DNA from: a virus
Virus record (IMG/VR): IMGVR_UViG_3300020205_002429
Coordinates: 1 to 44,968 of that record
Strand: one strand, 5' to 3'
DNA length: 44,968 nt
The notes beneath the pieces are model-generated. The model had not been told where the DNA came from. It saw nothing but the letters and a program-made list of their open reading frames with translations, and did not search any database. Positions 7,335 to 15,108 of this stretch are shown piece by piece. The position numbers and the translations under genes were made by a program. Position 1 is the first letter of the stretch; each line of letters begins with the position of its first letter.

Positions 7335-7724
7335 TTAAGAAGTAGCCAGTTTGAAGCCTACATTAGTTGAGCTAGAAGCTGCGTTTGTGCCTGCAATGTT
7401 GGCACCTTGAGCAGCAGTCAAGATAGTAGCAGCAGTGTATGCGCCTGTTGGGAATACACCAACGCTGATCTGAACGCCGTCAACTTGATACATTGCAACT
7501 GTAGAAGTTTGTTGGATTGCACGAATAACGTTGCCAACATAACCGTTTACACCTTGCAGAGTTGCGTTGGTGTTAGCGCAAGTGATCTGGAAGAAATCCA
7601 GCTTTGGGCCAGCCAGGTTGACTGGGGTACCAGCAGTGCTAGTACCGGGAGCAATTGGACCATTAAGTGTGTCAATTGCAAATACCGGTTGCGAGTCACC
7701 ATTTACGAGTGTTAAATATGCCAT
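7335..7724 (-). CDS. Small probable virion protein
   Basis: This encodes 129 residues rich in Ala, Thr, Gly, Val and Asn with beta-strand character, for example MAYLTLVNGDSQPVFAIDTL, and an Ala/Thr-rich C-terminus. There is no signal peptide. It is a single-gene unit: CTAAATA late motif 42 bases upstream, AAAGGA Shine-Dalgarno, and a strong intrinsic terminator just downstream. Such isolation with strong signals suits an abundant structural protein, for example a head decoration or tail component. I recall similar short proteins in marine T4-like phages. The exact role is not readable. Confidence 0.78.
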   Translation of the reverse strand: MAYLTLVNGDSQPVFAIDTLNGPIAPGTSTAGTPVNLAGPKLDFFQITCANTNATLQGVNGYVGNVIRAIQQTSTVAMYQVDGVQISVGVFPTGAYTAATILTAAQGANIAGTNAASSSTNVGFKLATS

Positions 7725-7766
7725 GATAAATTTCCTTTAAGTTAGTGGGTTCATTGACCCTGCACT

Positions 7767-7773
7767 TATTTAG
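7767..7773 (-). promoter_or_regulatory. Late-promoter-like motif CTAAATA
   Basis: Minus-strand CTAAATA 42 bases before the ATG at 7724, in a true intergenic gap, with an AAAGGA Shine-Dalgarno close to the ATG. This is one of the clearest examples of the motif. Confidence 0.6.
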
Positions 7774-7787
7774 CCTTTTGGCAAAAA

Positions 7788-9689
7788 TCACGTGGGCTGC
7801 GGATTATTTCTCTGCCGATTTTGAGCAGCAAATGCATTGGGATCAAAGCGATTTACAGCTTTGGCATAACCTGCTGGCGTGGCCATGACCCAGCCTTCTT
7901 GTCCCGGATGCTCAAGATCCGCTTGCTTTAGGATATCCATCTTTAGATCATGCAATTGTATAAATGCAGTGAATGCAGCTGCCAGTGAGGGTGTGTTTGA
8001 TGTGGGGCTTTCCAAATATTCAACGATGTTCCGAAACTTCTGTGCCGTTACTTTGGTTTTTAACCACTCACCAAACTCTGGTAACAACGTAGCAGGGTTT
8101 AATGGCGTGCCTACCTTGGTGTTGATATAGTCCACGCATAGTTTGGCCAAGTCTGTAATCTTGTGTGCTTTTAACTCAGCAGGATTAAACAATGTATTGA
8201 TGCCGGCACCATCAGACCGAATCAACTGCTTGAGTGCTTTGATTTTGGTAGGTTCTGCTGCCAATGCTTTGGGAGTTGCCGGACGTTCTAACATCAATCC
8301 TGGTACAGGATTAAATGTTACTCCAGCAAGTGGTTGTCTGGCGTCGCCAGCATCTGCATACATTGAATGCACCGCAATACCCATGTTGCTGTTACCTATG
8401 CGTTGACCCAAGGAACTTCGAGCTGGAATTTTATACTCAACAGTATTGGGACGAAACACATAGTTTCCGGCAATTTCTGGGGGTGTGTTCATGTACAACA
8501 AGTCGCCCTTGACATAACCCCGGAAGTTTGTGGGCAAGCTGGCTTCTAATACCGGAAATAGTGTGGCATACAACTGAATCAACTCAGTTCTATCACCACT
8601 GCGAGTGCTTTGTATCTGCGCCATCATGCGTGGGCTGGTGGCCAGGCCATCATATCCTTTGGCTTCAAATCCTGATCCGTCTGTTAGCACAAACTCACCA
8701 GTGGCAGGTTTACGGCCCCATATCACAGCAGGCTTGCCATCCCACTTGGCAGTGGTGGTTTGTGGATTTTCAGTAGCATGCTGCACAATTTCTATTGCAT
8801 CAGCAATGCCTTGTGTGCCGCGACGGAACACTAGATCTTCAAGATGTTCAATGCCCTTGGCTCTGCCGCCAACCCCGGCCTCCTCGGCCTCCACCAAGGC
8901 AACATATCCACGATTGATAATACGATCACGCAGTCGTGCTAGAAAATTCACATCACTTTCAGCCACTGTGGTGGGTTCTTGCATGCCTTCACGTGCTAGA
9001 TATTCTTGGAAATCTTTTAATTTAGCATCACGATCTGGATCCTGTGCCATTGCGGCATAGATGCTTTCCACTGTGGAAAGCGTGTTCACACTTGCATTGG
9101 GACCCAGTAATAACTTGGCAGCCTGGGTAGGGTCTAGTGTCAACACCCGATCGGAAGTTCGACTAATTATGCCCTTGGCACTTGCTTTGAGTCCCAGCGC
9201 CTTTGCCACTGAGCTCATTAATATATTACGATATACACCTTTGTACTTGCTGGGACCGCCGCTTAACCAAAATGTTCCCCAGGCCACGTCAGACATGAAC
9301 ATAAAGTCCGTTTGTACAAATCCCATTTTGACTTGTCCGGCAATGGGCGTTTTAAAATGCACTGCTTCGCCGGACAATCGAACCCATTCCTTGGGATCCT
9401 GCCCATTGCCGGAAACAAACTGGTCTAACTTGGTTTTGAGTTGTGCCTTGGCAATCTCGTTGGAATCTACCACAAGATCTAGGTCGCCAGATGTGGGCGT
9501 TTTTCCAGTTGAGCCCAGCCATCTAGACGGGTATCCAGTGGCCGGATCAGGCGGTCCGGTGAGATCCAGCCCTGTGACTTGTTCCAACCAGGCCACTGTG
9601 GCCGGCACATTGTCTTGATTGATGCGTTTGGTCAACGGAACTCCTGCACTGTCTTTGAATACGTTGCCACCTTCCTTGAGATACATCAT
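7788..9689 (-). CDS. Fusion of a nucleotidyltransferase-like domain and a ligase-like KWDG domain (DUF6267-like)
   Basis: This encodes 633 residues. Residues 59-75 (GSTGKTPTSGDLDLVVD) match the pol-beta-type nucleotidyltransferase signature, with a further carboxylate in VQTDFMFMSD (Asp128). Residues about 280-440 resemble a phage family I tentatively recall as DUF6267: HLEDLVFRRGTQGIADAIE, then TTTAKWDGKPAVIWGR. KWDG (315-318) has the KxDG shape of the lysine-nucleotidylation motif of DNA/RNA ligases, followed by GYVKGDLLYM (391-400) and VEYKIP (417-422), which could be motifs III and IV. TVAES at 241-245 lies between the domains and looks like a prohead-protease site. The ATG overlaps the preceding stop (ATGA). 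It may be packaged in the virion. Catalytic activity is inference. Confidence 0.7.
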   Translation of the reverse strand: MMYLKEGGNVFKDSAGVPLTKRINQDNVPATVAWLEQVTGLDLTGPPDPATGYPSRWLGSTGKTPTSGDLDLVVDSNEIAKAQLKTKLDQFVSGNGQDPKEWVRLSGEAVHFKTPIAGQVKMGFVQTDFMFMSDVAWGTFWLSGGPSKYKGVYRNILMSSVAKALGLKASAKGIISRTSDRVLTLDPTQAAKLLLGPNASVNTLSTVESIYAAMAQDPDRDAKLKDFQEYLAREGMQEPTTVAESDVNFLARLRDRIINRGYVALVEAEEAGVGGRAKGIEHLEDLVFRRGTQGIADAIEIVQHATENPQTTTAKWDGKPAVIWGRKPATGEFVLTDGSGFEAKGYDGLATSPRMMAQIQSTRSGDRTELIQLYATLFPVLEASLPTNFRGYVKGDLLYMNTPPEIAGNYVFRPNTVEYKIPARSSLGQRIGNSNMGIAVHSMYADAGDARQPLAGVTFNPVPGLMLERPATPKALAAEPTKIKALKQLIRSDGAGINTLFNPAELKAHKITDLAKLCVDYINTKVGTPLNPATLLPEFGEWLKTKVTAQKFRNIVEYLESPTSNTPSLAAAFTAFIQLHDLKMDILKQADLEHPGQEGWVMATPAGYAKAVNRFDPNAFAAQNRQRNNPQPT

Positions 9690-10516
9690 GCTCGTAATCC
9701 AAATATTTCTTTAAAGGCTGCATCATTTGCGGCGTCCTGTGCTAAAGCTATTATTGACGCAAGCTCTGTATCAGTTAATTTTGTTTGTTGTCCAAATCGT
9801 TTAATCAAAGGAGAAGCTATTGTTGCAGGTGTTGTCTTGTCAAGAATTACTGTTGCAATTTGATCTCCGTTAGGGCTGCCAATGGCTTGTCTAATCTTCA
9901 CGATATCCCCGTCGTCTAACTTTAACGAATCAGCTATTTTTTTGGCTCCTGCGGACAGTGTTATTACACTACTTTGATTCTGATTAAATACCTCGGCGTT
10001 TTGTGCCTGCACAATGTATTCCGCCAGTTTATCCCATGCTGCCGGCAAACCTTGAGTTGTTCCTGACATACTTTGTTTGACAACTTCTGCACTGGCAGCA
10101 TCTAACACTTTTGCAATTTGTCTTTTTTGTCCCGTGGGATCTGTTTCGTTTGTCAATGTAGCCCACCTACGAGTGTCAACTTTTGTTAATTGGTCAATCA
10201 AACTTTGCAATTCTTCTTTTACCACTGTTTGATCCAATGCTGTTACCGATGTAACTGGTGGAACACTTGTTGCAACCATCTTTTGCAAAGTTTGTAGCCA
10301 TACTTTTTGAGCTTGGTCGCTCATGGGTCCAATCAGCGCCTGTGACTGAGCCATACCAGCAGCCTGACCGGTGCCACCCTGGCCTTTGAATGCTGCATCC
10401 ACTCCTGGACCCAATACCGATTTAATAGCACTGTTTGCAATGCCACTAGCAAGGCCTCCTATTATGCCCTGCACCTCGTTGATGCGTTTTTTTCCAGTTA
10501 TTTCATATATCTGCAT
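9686..10516 (-). CDS. Probable internal virion protein with capsid-targeting-like N-terminus
   Basis: This is a 276-residue soluble, alpha-helical protein. The N-terminus MQIYEITGKKRINEVQG resembles the capsid-targeting sequence of T4 internal proteins and Alt (MKTYQEF...), which is cut by prohead protease gp21 after an [LI]-x-E motif; here Ile-Asn-Glu (12-14) would fit. The rest has Gly/Ala-rich helices and no enzymatic motif. The ATG at 10516 has a clear AAGGA Shine-Dalgarno, and the gene overlaps both neighbours. Pairing with the nucleotidyltransferase/ligase-like gene through an ATGA overlap suggests that the two proteins act together, possibly as ejected head proteins. This is inference from the N-terminus and context. 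Confidence 0.68.
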   Translation of the reverse strand: MQIYEITGKKRINEVQGIIGGLASGIANSAIKSVLGPGVDAAFKGQGGTGQAAGMAQSQALIGPMSDQAQKVWLQTLQKMVATSVPPVTSVTALDQTVVKEELQSLIDQLTKVDTRRWATLTNETDPTGQKRQIAKVLDAASAEVVKQSMSGTTQGLPAAWDKLAEYIVQAQNAEVFNQNQSSVITLSAGAKKIADSLKLDDGDIVKIRQAIGSPNGDQIATVILDKTTPATIASPLIKRFGQQTKLTDTELASIIALAQDAANDAAFKEIFGLRA

Positions 10517-10751
10517 GTGTTTTCCTTACGGACCTTGAAAACTTACTTGAGTCCTTTAGTCTTATTGCATTTAACAATTTACGTGTGAGATTTTCAGCCT
10601 GTTCAGCTGGAAATTCTTTTTCTATTTGTTCCAGTATTCGTATGGCACTTTGTATGAGATTATTAGCACGATTTTCAAGTACCAATCGAGAATCTCGTTG
10701 AACATACATGCTGTCCAATTCTTCAAGTATACTTCGTGTTTTCTTTTGCAT
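10503..10751 (-). CDS. Small conserved phage protein
   Basis: This encodes 82 residues from the ATG at 10751; an in-frame TTG nine bases upstream is a weaker choice. It is wholly helical and charged (RSILEELDSMYVQRDSRLVL, then LLNAIRLKDSSKFSRSVRK). I recall similar small proteins of unknown function in T4-like cyanophages. A CTAAATA motif lies 20 bases upstream. The 3' end overlaps the next gene by 14 bases. It is first in a late unit of three genes ending at 7788. Confidence 0.7.
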   Translation of the reverse strand: MQKKTRSILEELDSMYVQRDSRLVLENRANNLIQSAIRILEQIEKEFPAEQAENLTRKLLNAIRLKDSSKFSRSVRKTHADI

Positions 10752-10771
10752 TGTGTACAAGACCTTTGGAT

Positions 10772-10778
10772 TATTTAG
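10772..10778 (-). promoter_or_regulatory. Late-promoter-like motif CTAAATA (leftward)
   Basis: Minus-strand CTAAATA 20 bases before the ATG at 10751. Together with the plus-strand motif at 10794 it forms a divergent late promoter pair in this short gap. Confidence 0.5.
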
Positions 10779-10793
10779 TGTATTTTATATTCT

Positions 10794-10801
10794 AATAAAT
10801 A
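10794..10801 (+). promoter_or_regulatory. T4-type late promoter AATAAATA (rightward)
   Basis: AATAAATA lies 28 bases before the ATG at 10830, with AAAGGA between as Shine-Dalgarno. It differs from T4 TATAAATA at the first base. Confidence 0.55.
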
Positions 10802-10829
10802 TCTATTACTGCTTACTAAAGGACCAATT

Positions 10830-11756
10830 ATGACCAGCCAAATCAATCCAAATGACATTGTGACCAACTATCCTGTTGCCGGCCAACCCAATAACACACA
10901 AGGGTTTCGAGATAACTTCACAAATATTCAAAACAATTTTGGCTATGCAGAAGACGAGATCAATGATTTACAACTCAAAGTAGTTTTAAAGGCTGCATTG
11001 ATTGGTACCACATTGGACAACAACATGAATGATGCATTGATTTATGCTGCTACCATACGAGATTTTTCTGCCACAGCAGTGAACATCACTGCAACGTCTG
11101 GCTCTATTGCTGTGAATTACAGTGCAGGGCTGTATCAAAGCATTTCAACCACTGGCAATATAAGTTTGAGTTTTAGCAATTTTCCAGTGTCAGGAACTGT
11201 GGGACTGATTAGAATACAATTGATCATCGATACTGCTGCTAGAACTGTTACATTACCAGCAGCAGTAAATCAAGGCACCATTGGGGTACAAGGATATTCG
11301 GGCAGTGTGATTACCTTTGCACAACCAGGTACATTTGAATTTGCATTCTTGACCAACTCCAACGGATTTTCAATCACAATGTTTGACCTAAATCGACCAT
11401 TGCTTGCTGGCACAGGTAACGCAATTGGATACAGTACAGGAGCAGGTGGCACAGTCACGCAGGCCACTAACAAATCCACAGCAGTTACATTAAACGCCAA
11501 TTGCGGGCAGGTTACCATGAATGCGGCTGCACTTGCATCAGACACCACTGTTAGTTTTACCCTGACCAACAGCACCATTGCTGCAGGTGATGTATTGGTA
11601 TTAAATCACATATCAGGCGGTACCGCTGGTTCATATTTGTTAAATGCTCAAAGTGCAGCCGGGTCGGCCAGTATCAATGTAAGAAATATCACATCCGGCT
11701 CATTGAGCCAGGCCATTGTAATTGCATATGTTGTGATCAAGGCTGTGACTGCTTGA
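10830..11756 (+). CDS. Tail-fibre-like structural protein
   Basis: This encodes 308 residues. The N-terminus (INPNDIVTNYPVAGQPNNTQ, then GFRDNFTNIQNNF) is a module I recall in several virion proteins of marine T4-like phages. The C-terminal third (GNAIGYSTGAGGTVTQATNK, SFTLTNSTIAAGDVLVLNHI, SINVRNITSGSLS) matches a beta-rich domain common at the tips of phage fibres and in metagenomic phage structural proteins. Composition is Thr/Ser/Ala/Asn-rich with no signal peptide. It has its own late promoter and AAAGGA Shine-Dalgarno. It is a lone plus-strand gene facing the gp41 helicase. A role in adsorption is likely; the receptor is unknown. Confidence 0.8.
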   Translation: MTSQINPNDIVTNYPVAGQPNNTQGFRDNFTNIQNNFGYAEDEINDLQLKVVLKAALIGTTLDNNMNDALIYAATIRDFSATAVNITATSGSIAVNYSAGLYQSISTTGNISLSFSNFPVSGTVGLIRIQLIIDTAARTVTLPAAVNQGTIGVQGYSGSVITFAQPGTFEFAFLTNSNGFSITMFDLNRPLLAGTGNAIGYSTGAGGTVTQATNKSTAVTLNANCGQVTMNAAALASDTTVSFTLTNSTIAAGDVLVLNHISGGTAGSYLLNAQSAAGSASINVRNITSGSLSQAIVIAYVVIKAVTA

Positions 11757-11798
11757 CCAGTTTGAGATATATGGTATCGACTGAAGTAATGCCCGTGA

Positions 11799-13259
11799 TC
11801 ATGATTGTTTAATCTGACCCAATAGTTGTCTGAGTTTTGCACTTTGAACATCCGCTGTGACCTTTGCTGTGTCCTGTGGGGGTTGTTCCCAAGCTGGCGT
11901 TCCTGTGGCTCGTTCCCACTTGGTGGACACATTGCCAGTTTCTTGCCCTTCATCGGGTTTGACTTGGCTACGTGCTTTGATTGTGTCCATGATACTACTT
12001 TGTGGTTTGTTATAACCTGTTCCTTCGTCCCCACCCTCGTCAGTAATACGCATGGTGTCAATGTTATATTCCAGATCAATCTTTTGCCCAACACCAGTTG
12101 AACTGCGACTTTTCATACACTGAATTTGATATTTGCCACGCTCTTTCATTGCTCTGGATGTAAAGATACCAAACACATTGTCTGCTGTGTTGATCTTTGA
12201 GATACCACCACTAATGTGACTATGATCAAATTCAATTTCTTCCACAGCACTGCGATTTAACTGACTTGCTGTGACCATTAAAATGCCCAGCTCTTTGGCC
12301 AGGTTACGCAATTCCTCACTCACATACTTGTCTTTCACAAACAGATCATTGGGGCTAACTTTGGCGCTGACCGGCATTAACAAATCCAAATAATCAACCA
12401 TGACAAAATCTACTTTGATTCCTGTTTGTATTTGCACTTCTTTCAAGTAACTACGAATGTCATTGATGTTGCTCTGTGCCGGTAGTCCCTTGACTCTATA
12501 TTTGCCGGCCTTCTTGGATACTAACTTAACTTTGAGTTCGGTGGTATCTATATCCTTTCGAATATCTTTCGTACTCATGTTGGTTAACATGGCATCTGTA
12601 CGCAAACTTGTGAGCTCTTCTGAAAGTTCTAGTGTGATGTATACCCCTGATAGTCCTTGTTGCAACCAGTTCAGTGCAATATTCATCATGACCAAGCTCT
12701 TTCCCGAGCCCGATCCGCCGGCAAAAATGTTTAGTTCCCCTCGGCTGAACCCGCCATACAGTAGTCGATCCAATTGTCCCCATCCAGTACTAACTTGTCC
12801 GCCACTATTGAAATATTTGTTAATACGGCCAGCTGGATCAGCAAAGTAGTCAGTGCCCATGTCCTTGGTTAATGATATTTGTACAGCATCTTTGATCAAT
12901 TTTTCTATGGTGTCAAACTCTGAATTCTTTTCAAGTAAATCTGCTGCTTTGAGAATAGCTCGTTCAATTTCTTGTCGTCTGGTAAATGCCTCAAACTCTT
13001 CCATGAACCAGTCAAAGTGTCCGTCATTCAAGTCAGGTACTGGTGCAAGTTTAACGCCAGTTGTGGCCGCAATCTGTGCTCGATCTGGCATGGTCTTGTG
13101 TTTGTCCGAATGCTCTTTAATAAACTCGGCCGCTGATCTCAAACTTCGATCAAAGTTTTGCGGGTTATATATGTTAGACACACGCACATAGGCAGTGGCA
13201 TCTTCAAGCATCATCTCTAGAAATAGTCGTTGGACGTCAAGTCCGTATTCTTTTAACAA
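11799..13259 (-). CDS. gp41: Replicative DNA helicase, DnaB family (T4 gp41-like)
   Basis: This hexameric 5'-3' helicase unwinds the fork and works with the primase two genes upstream. The RecA-fold core holds Walker A GGSGSGKS (residues 181-188) and Walker B VMVDYLDLL (286-294), with a further conserved stretch SQLNRSAVEEIEFDHSHISG. The N-terminal 150 residues are the helical DnaB-type domain. The C-terminus is low complexity. I place the start at TTG 13259, because AAAGGA lies 6 bases before it and the upstream gene stops 10 bases before it. A longer frame to 13304 would overlap that gene without a Shine-Dalgarno. The protein is then 486 residues, close to T4 gp41 (475). The order primase - unknown - helicase forms one operon. 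Confidence 0.92.
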   Translation of the reverse strand: MLKEYGLDVQRLFLEMMLEDATAYVRVSNIYNPQNFDRSLRSAAEFIKEHSDKHKTMPDRAQIAATTGVKLAPVPDLNDGHFDWFMEEFEAFTRRQEIERAILKAADLLEKNSEFDTIEKLIKDAVQISLTKDMGTDYFADPAGRINKYFNSGGQVSTGWGQLDRLLYGGFSRGELNIFAGGSGSGKSLVMMNIALNWLQQGLSGVYITLELSEELTSLRTDAMLTNMSTKDIRKDIDTTELKVKLVSKKAGKYRVKGLPAQSNINDIRSYLKEVQIQTGIKVDFVMVDYLDLLMPVSAKVSPNDLFVKDKYVSEELRNLAKELGILMVTASQLNRSAVEEIEFDHSHISGGISKINTADNVFGIFTSRAMKERGKYQIQCMKSRSSTGVGQKIDLEYNIDTMRITDEGGDEGTGYNKPQSSIMDTIKARSQVKPDEGQETGNVSTKWERATGTPAWEQPPQDTAKVTADVQSAKLRQLLGQIKQS

Positions 13260-13269
13260 AATAAATCCT

Positions 13270-14106
13270 TTAAAAATCAAGTATGTAATTTCGTTCGTTG
13301 GCAATTAAAAATTCAATGGATCCGTCCACAGTATTAGGCAAATTGTCAATGGACCATAACCGGTTACTATCAAATGTATTGTGATTTTTTTCATAGATAA
13401 ACAATGCTGTTGCAATATCAAATGAATCTCTTGGTTTCACATGTTCAATGATGTCTTTCATTGATTTTGAATCGCAATCACCCAATGGAGTAAACTGTTT
13501 GTTTGTATATTCTTCAGCAAATTTGATTCTTTCATCATCGGGGTAGGATCCATTGGCTGATTTGTACAGTTCTATTAGATATGTTATATCATGCATTCTA
13601 CCAAAATTAATTGTCATGTCGGGTGGTATATCTTTGTCTTGTTGATTTATATTATACCAAGTTTTCAAGTTCATTAAATTTCCGTCAACTTGATATCGAA
13701 AATTAGCACCGCTGAAATCAATTAATTCAACATATTGTTTTTTATAAACAACATTTTTTATCCAACCAAAAATGTTTGTACCCGGTACCACTTTTTTTAT
13801 CCAATTTGTGGATTTAAATTCTTTCAACTCACTGATTTGCTGATAGTGACTTAATATAACTTGTCGTTGGTCATGCATAATTGCATTTTTTATATTTTGT
13901 AAACAAACATCTGATGCATAATCATTAAATTTTGCGTCTGAAGATTGTTCGCCAGATATAAAAACTGCCGAAGATACTGTTTGTCCTAAATCAATTCTAG
14001 AGTTAGGTAACACAAATATAGTGCCAATGGTCAACAGCGAGGCTAAAAAATTACCACCGGATCCTGTGCGAAATAAAATAACTTTTTTATTGTATTTTTT
14101 TGACAA
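13270..14106 (-). CDS. P-loop-like protein of unknown function between primase and helicase
   Basis: This encodes 278 residues. The N-terminus VILFRTGSGGNFLASLL resembles the nucleotide-binding turn of sulfotransferase-like P-loop proteins, but GSGGNF lacks the Lys-Ser/Thr of a true Walker A, so nucleotide binding is doubtful. Later segments are hydrophilic and helical. The start is TTG at 14106, supported by an AAGGA Shine-Dalgarno 8 bases upstream. It overlaps the primase stop by 20 bases. The base composition is more AT-rich than its neighbours and includes oligo-T runs, suggesting insertion of a foreign gene into a replication operon. The GSGGNF turn recurs loosely (YRGGMFGDL) in the unknown gene at 22820-23395. 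Function unknown. Confidence 0.72.
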   Translation of the reverse strand: MSKKYNKKVILFRTGSGGNFLASLLTIGTIFVLPNSRIDLGQTVSSAVFISGEQSSDAKFNDYASDVCLQNIKNAIMHDQRQVILSHYQQISELKEFKSTNWIKKVVPGTNIFGWIKNVVYKKQYVELIDFSGANFRYQVDGNLMNLKTWYNINQQDKDIPPDMTINFGRMHDITYLIELYKSANGSYPDDERIKFAEEYTNKQFTPLGDCDSKSMKDIIEHVKPRDSFDIATALFIYEKNHNTFDSNRLWSIDNLPNTVDGSIEFLIANERNYILDF

Positions 14107-15073
14107 GTTGCTTTTTCCTTAACTTAATTTTAATTCTACTGGTCTCTCTTGATTGCATTATAGTTAGTAAGGCACCTAATCGGCCCAACTTTATCACAGC
14201 ATCATTGACGTCTTTGCAACCTTTGGGCCATTCAGGAATGCTAACTGCCCAACCCAGTTCCACAGCACGATCAATTAATGCTACCCCTGCGACATCCTGG
14301 TCTGGTACCACAGTTACCTCACGTCCGAGACTGCGAATTAATCTTGCCTGACTATCACTAACAGCATTATGCATCACAGCAAGTCCACCAATTGAAAGTG
14401 CATCAAAGATACCTTCCATCACAAGCACATGTTGCCAGTCAGAGTGTTGTAAGTCTGTGCCAAACACATAACCTGGTTGTGAGTGATTGATATACTTGGG
14501 AATTTTATCATCCAAGAATCTAGCAGTCCAACCCACAACCCGGTTGTCATAGGTAAACGGAATCAACACAAACGGCCTGGCCCAATGAATGCCATCTGTC
14601 TTGATTGATGTCATTACGGGAAAGTCTTCTGGTACACTTCGTTTGCGAATGTAATCCCAGTATACAGGATGTTCCGGGGTGATCACTTCTGAGAACGGGG
14701 GGAAATCGTCCGACTCTTCAAACTCTATACTACCCAGCGTATTAAACACCCGTTGTCGGTCCTCCAGGATGCCGTGTATGCTACGGTGGCGCAGACTTTC
14801 AAGATTCAGCAGGTCAATCTCATTGTTTGGCACACCTATCCACCCTAACAACTGCCGAGCTTTGAAACTCACAGCACGGCCTAGTATAAAACTGGCTGTG
14901 TACGAACAATTGAAACAGTGATAACTCCATCCTTGTTCAGTTACCTTTATACCACCACGACCACGTCGATCTGCGCTGTTACCATTATGGACGCAACATG
15001 CTGCATTGAAACTTAACCAGCCTTGAGGACTGGGTTTTCTTTTTGCGGGCAGATATGAGACAATGTCAAGCAT
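14087..15073 (-). CDS. gp61: DNA primase with zinc ribbon and Toprim domain (T4 gp61-like)
   Basis: This primase makes RNA primers for lagging-strand synthesis with the gp41 helicase. The N-terminal zinc ribbon has Cys26/Cys27, His29 and then Cys53-x2-Cys56 (WSYHCFNCSYTASF). The Toprim catalytic core is clear: VLVMEGIFDAL (Glu220), VVPDQDVAG (Asp258 and Asp260) and CKDVNDAV (287-291). Length (328 residues) is close to T4 gp61 (342). The ATG at 15073 has no Shine-Dalgarno, and a sigma-70 promoter ends only 6 bases upstream, so the mRNA is predicted to be leaderless. It heads the three-gene replication operon with the unknown gene and gp41. Confidence 0.92.
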   Translation of the reverse strand: MLDIVSYLPAKRKPSPQGWLSFNAACCVHNGNSADRRGRGGIKVTEQGWSYHCFNCSYTASFILGRAVSFKARQLLGWIGVPNNEIDLLNLESLRHRSIHGILEDRQRVFNTLGSIEFEESDDFPPFSEVITPEHPVYWDYIRKRSVPEDFPVMTSIKTDGIHWARPFVLIPFTYDNRVVGWTARFLDDKIPKYINHSQPGYVFGTDLQHSDWQHVLVMEGIFDALSIGGLAVMHNAVSDSQARLIRSLGREVTVVPDQDVAGVALIDRAVELGWAVSIPEWPKGCKDVNDAVIKLGRLGALLTIMQSRETSRIKIKLRKKQLVKKIQ

Positions 15074-15079
15074 CTGTAT

Positions 15080-15108
15080 AGTATAACAGATTTACAGACA
15101 AAAAGCAA
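15080..15108 (-). promoter_or_regulatory. Sigma-70 promoter of the primase-helicase operon (TTGCTT-N17-TATACT)
   Basis: The minus-strand -35 TTGCTT (15103-15108) and -10 TATACT (15080-15085) are 17 bases apart. Only ATACAG separates the -10 box from the primase ATG, so the expected start of transcription is at or within a base or two of the start codon. Confidence 0.75.

Noticed and set aside
9061-9618. Plus-strand 185-codon open frame
   Set aside because: Antisense to the NTase/ligase-like gene, no Shine-Dalgarno, low-complexity Ser/Pro composition typical of a shadow frame.
11752-11790. Plus-strand TTGACC with TATCGA as promoter
   Set aside because: Spacing is 16 with a poor -10 box and no gene lies downstream on that strand.
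13270-14106. True Walker A ATPase
   Set aside because: GSGGNF lacks the lysine and serine/threonine required for phosphate binding.
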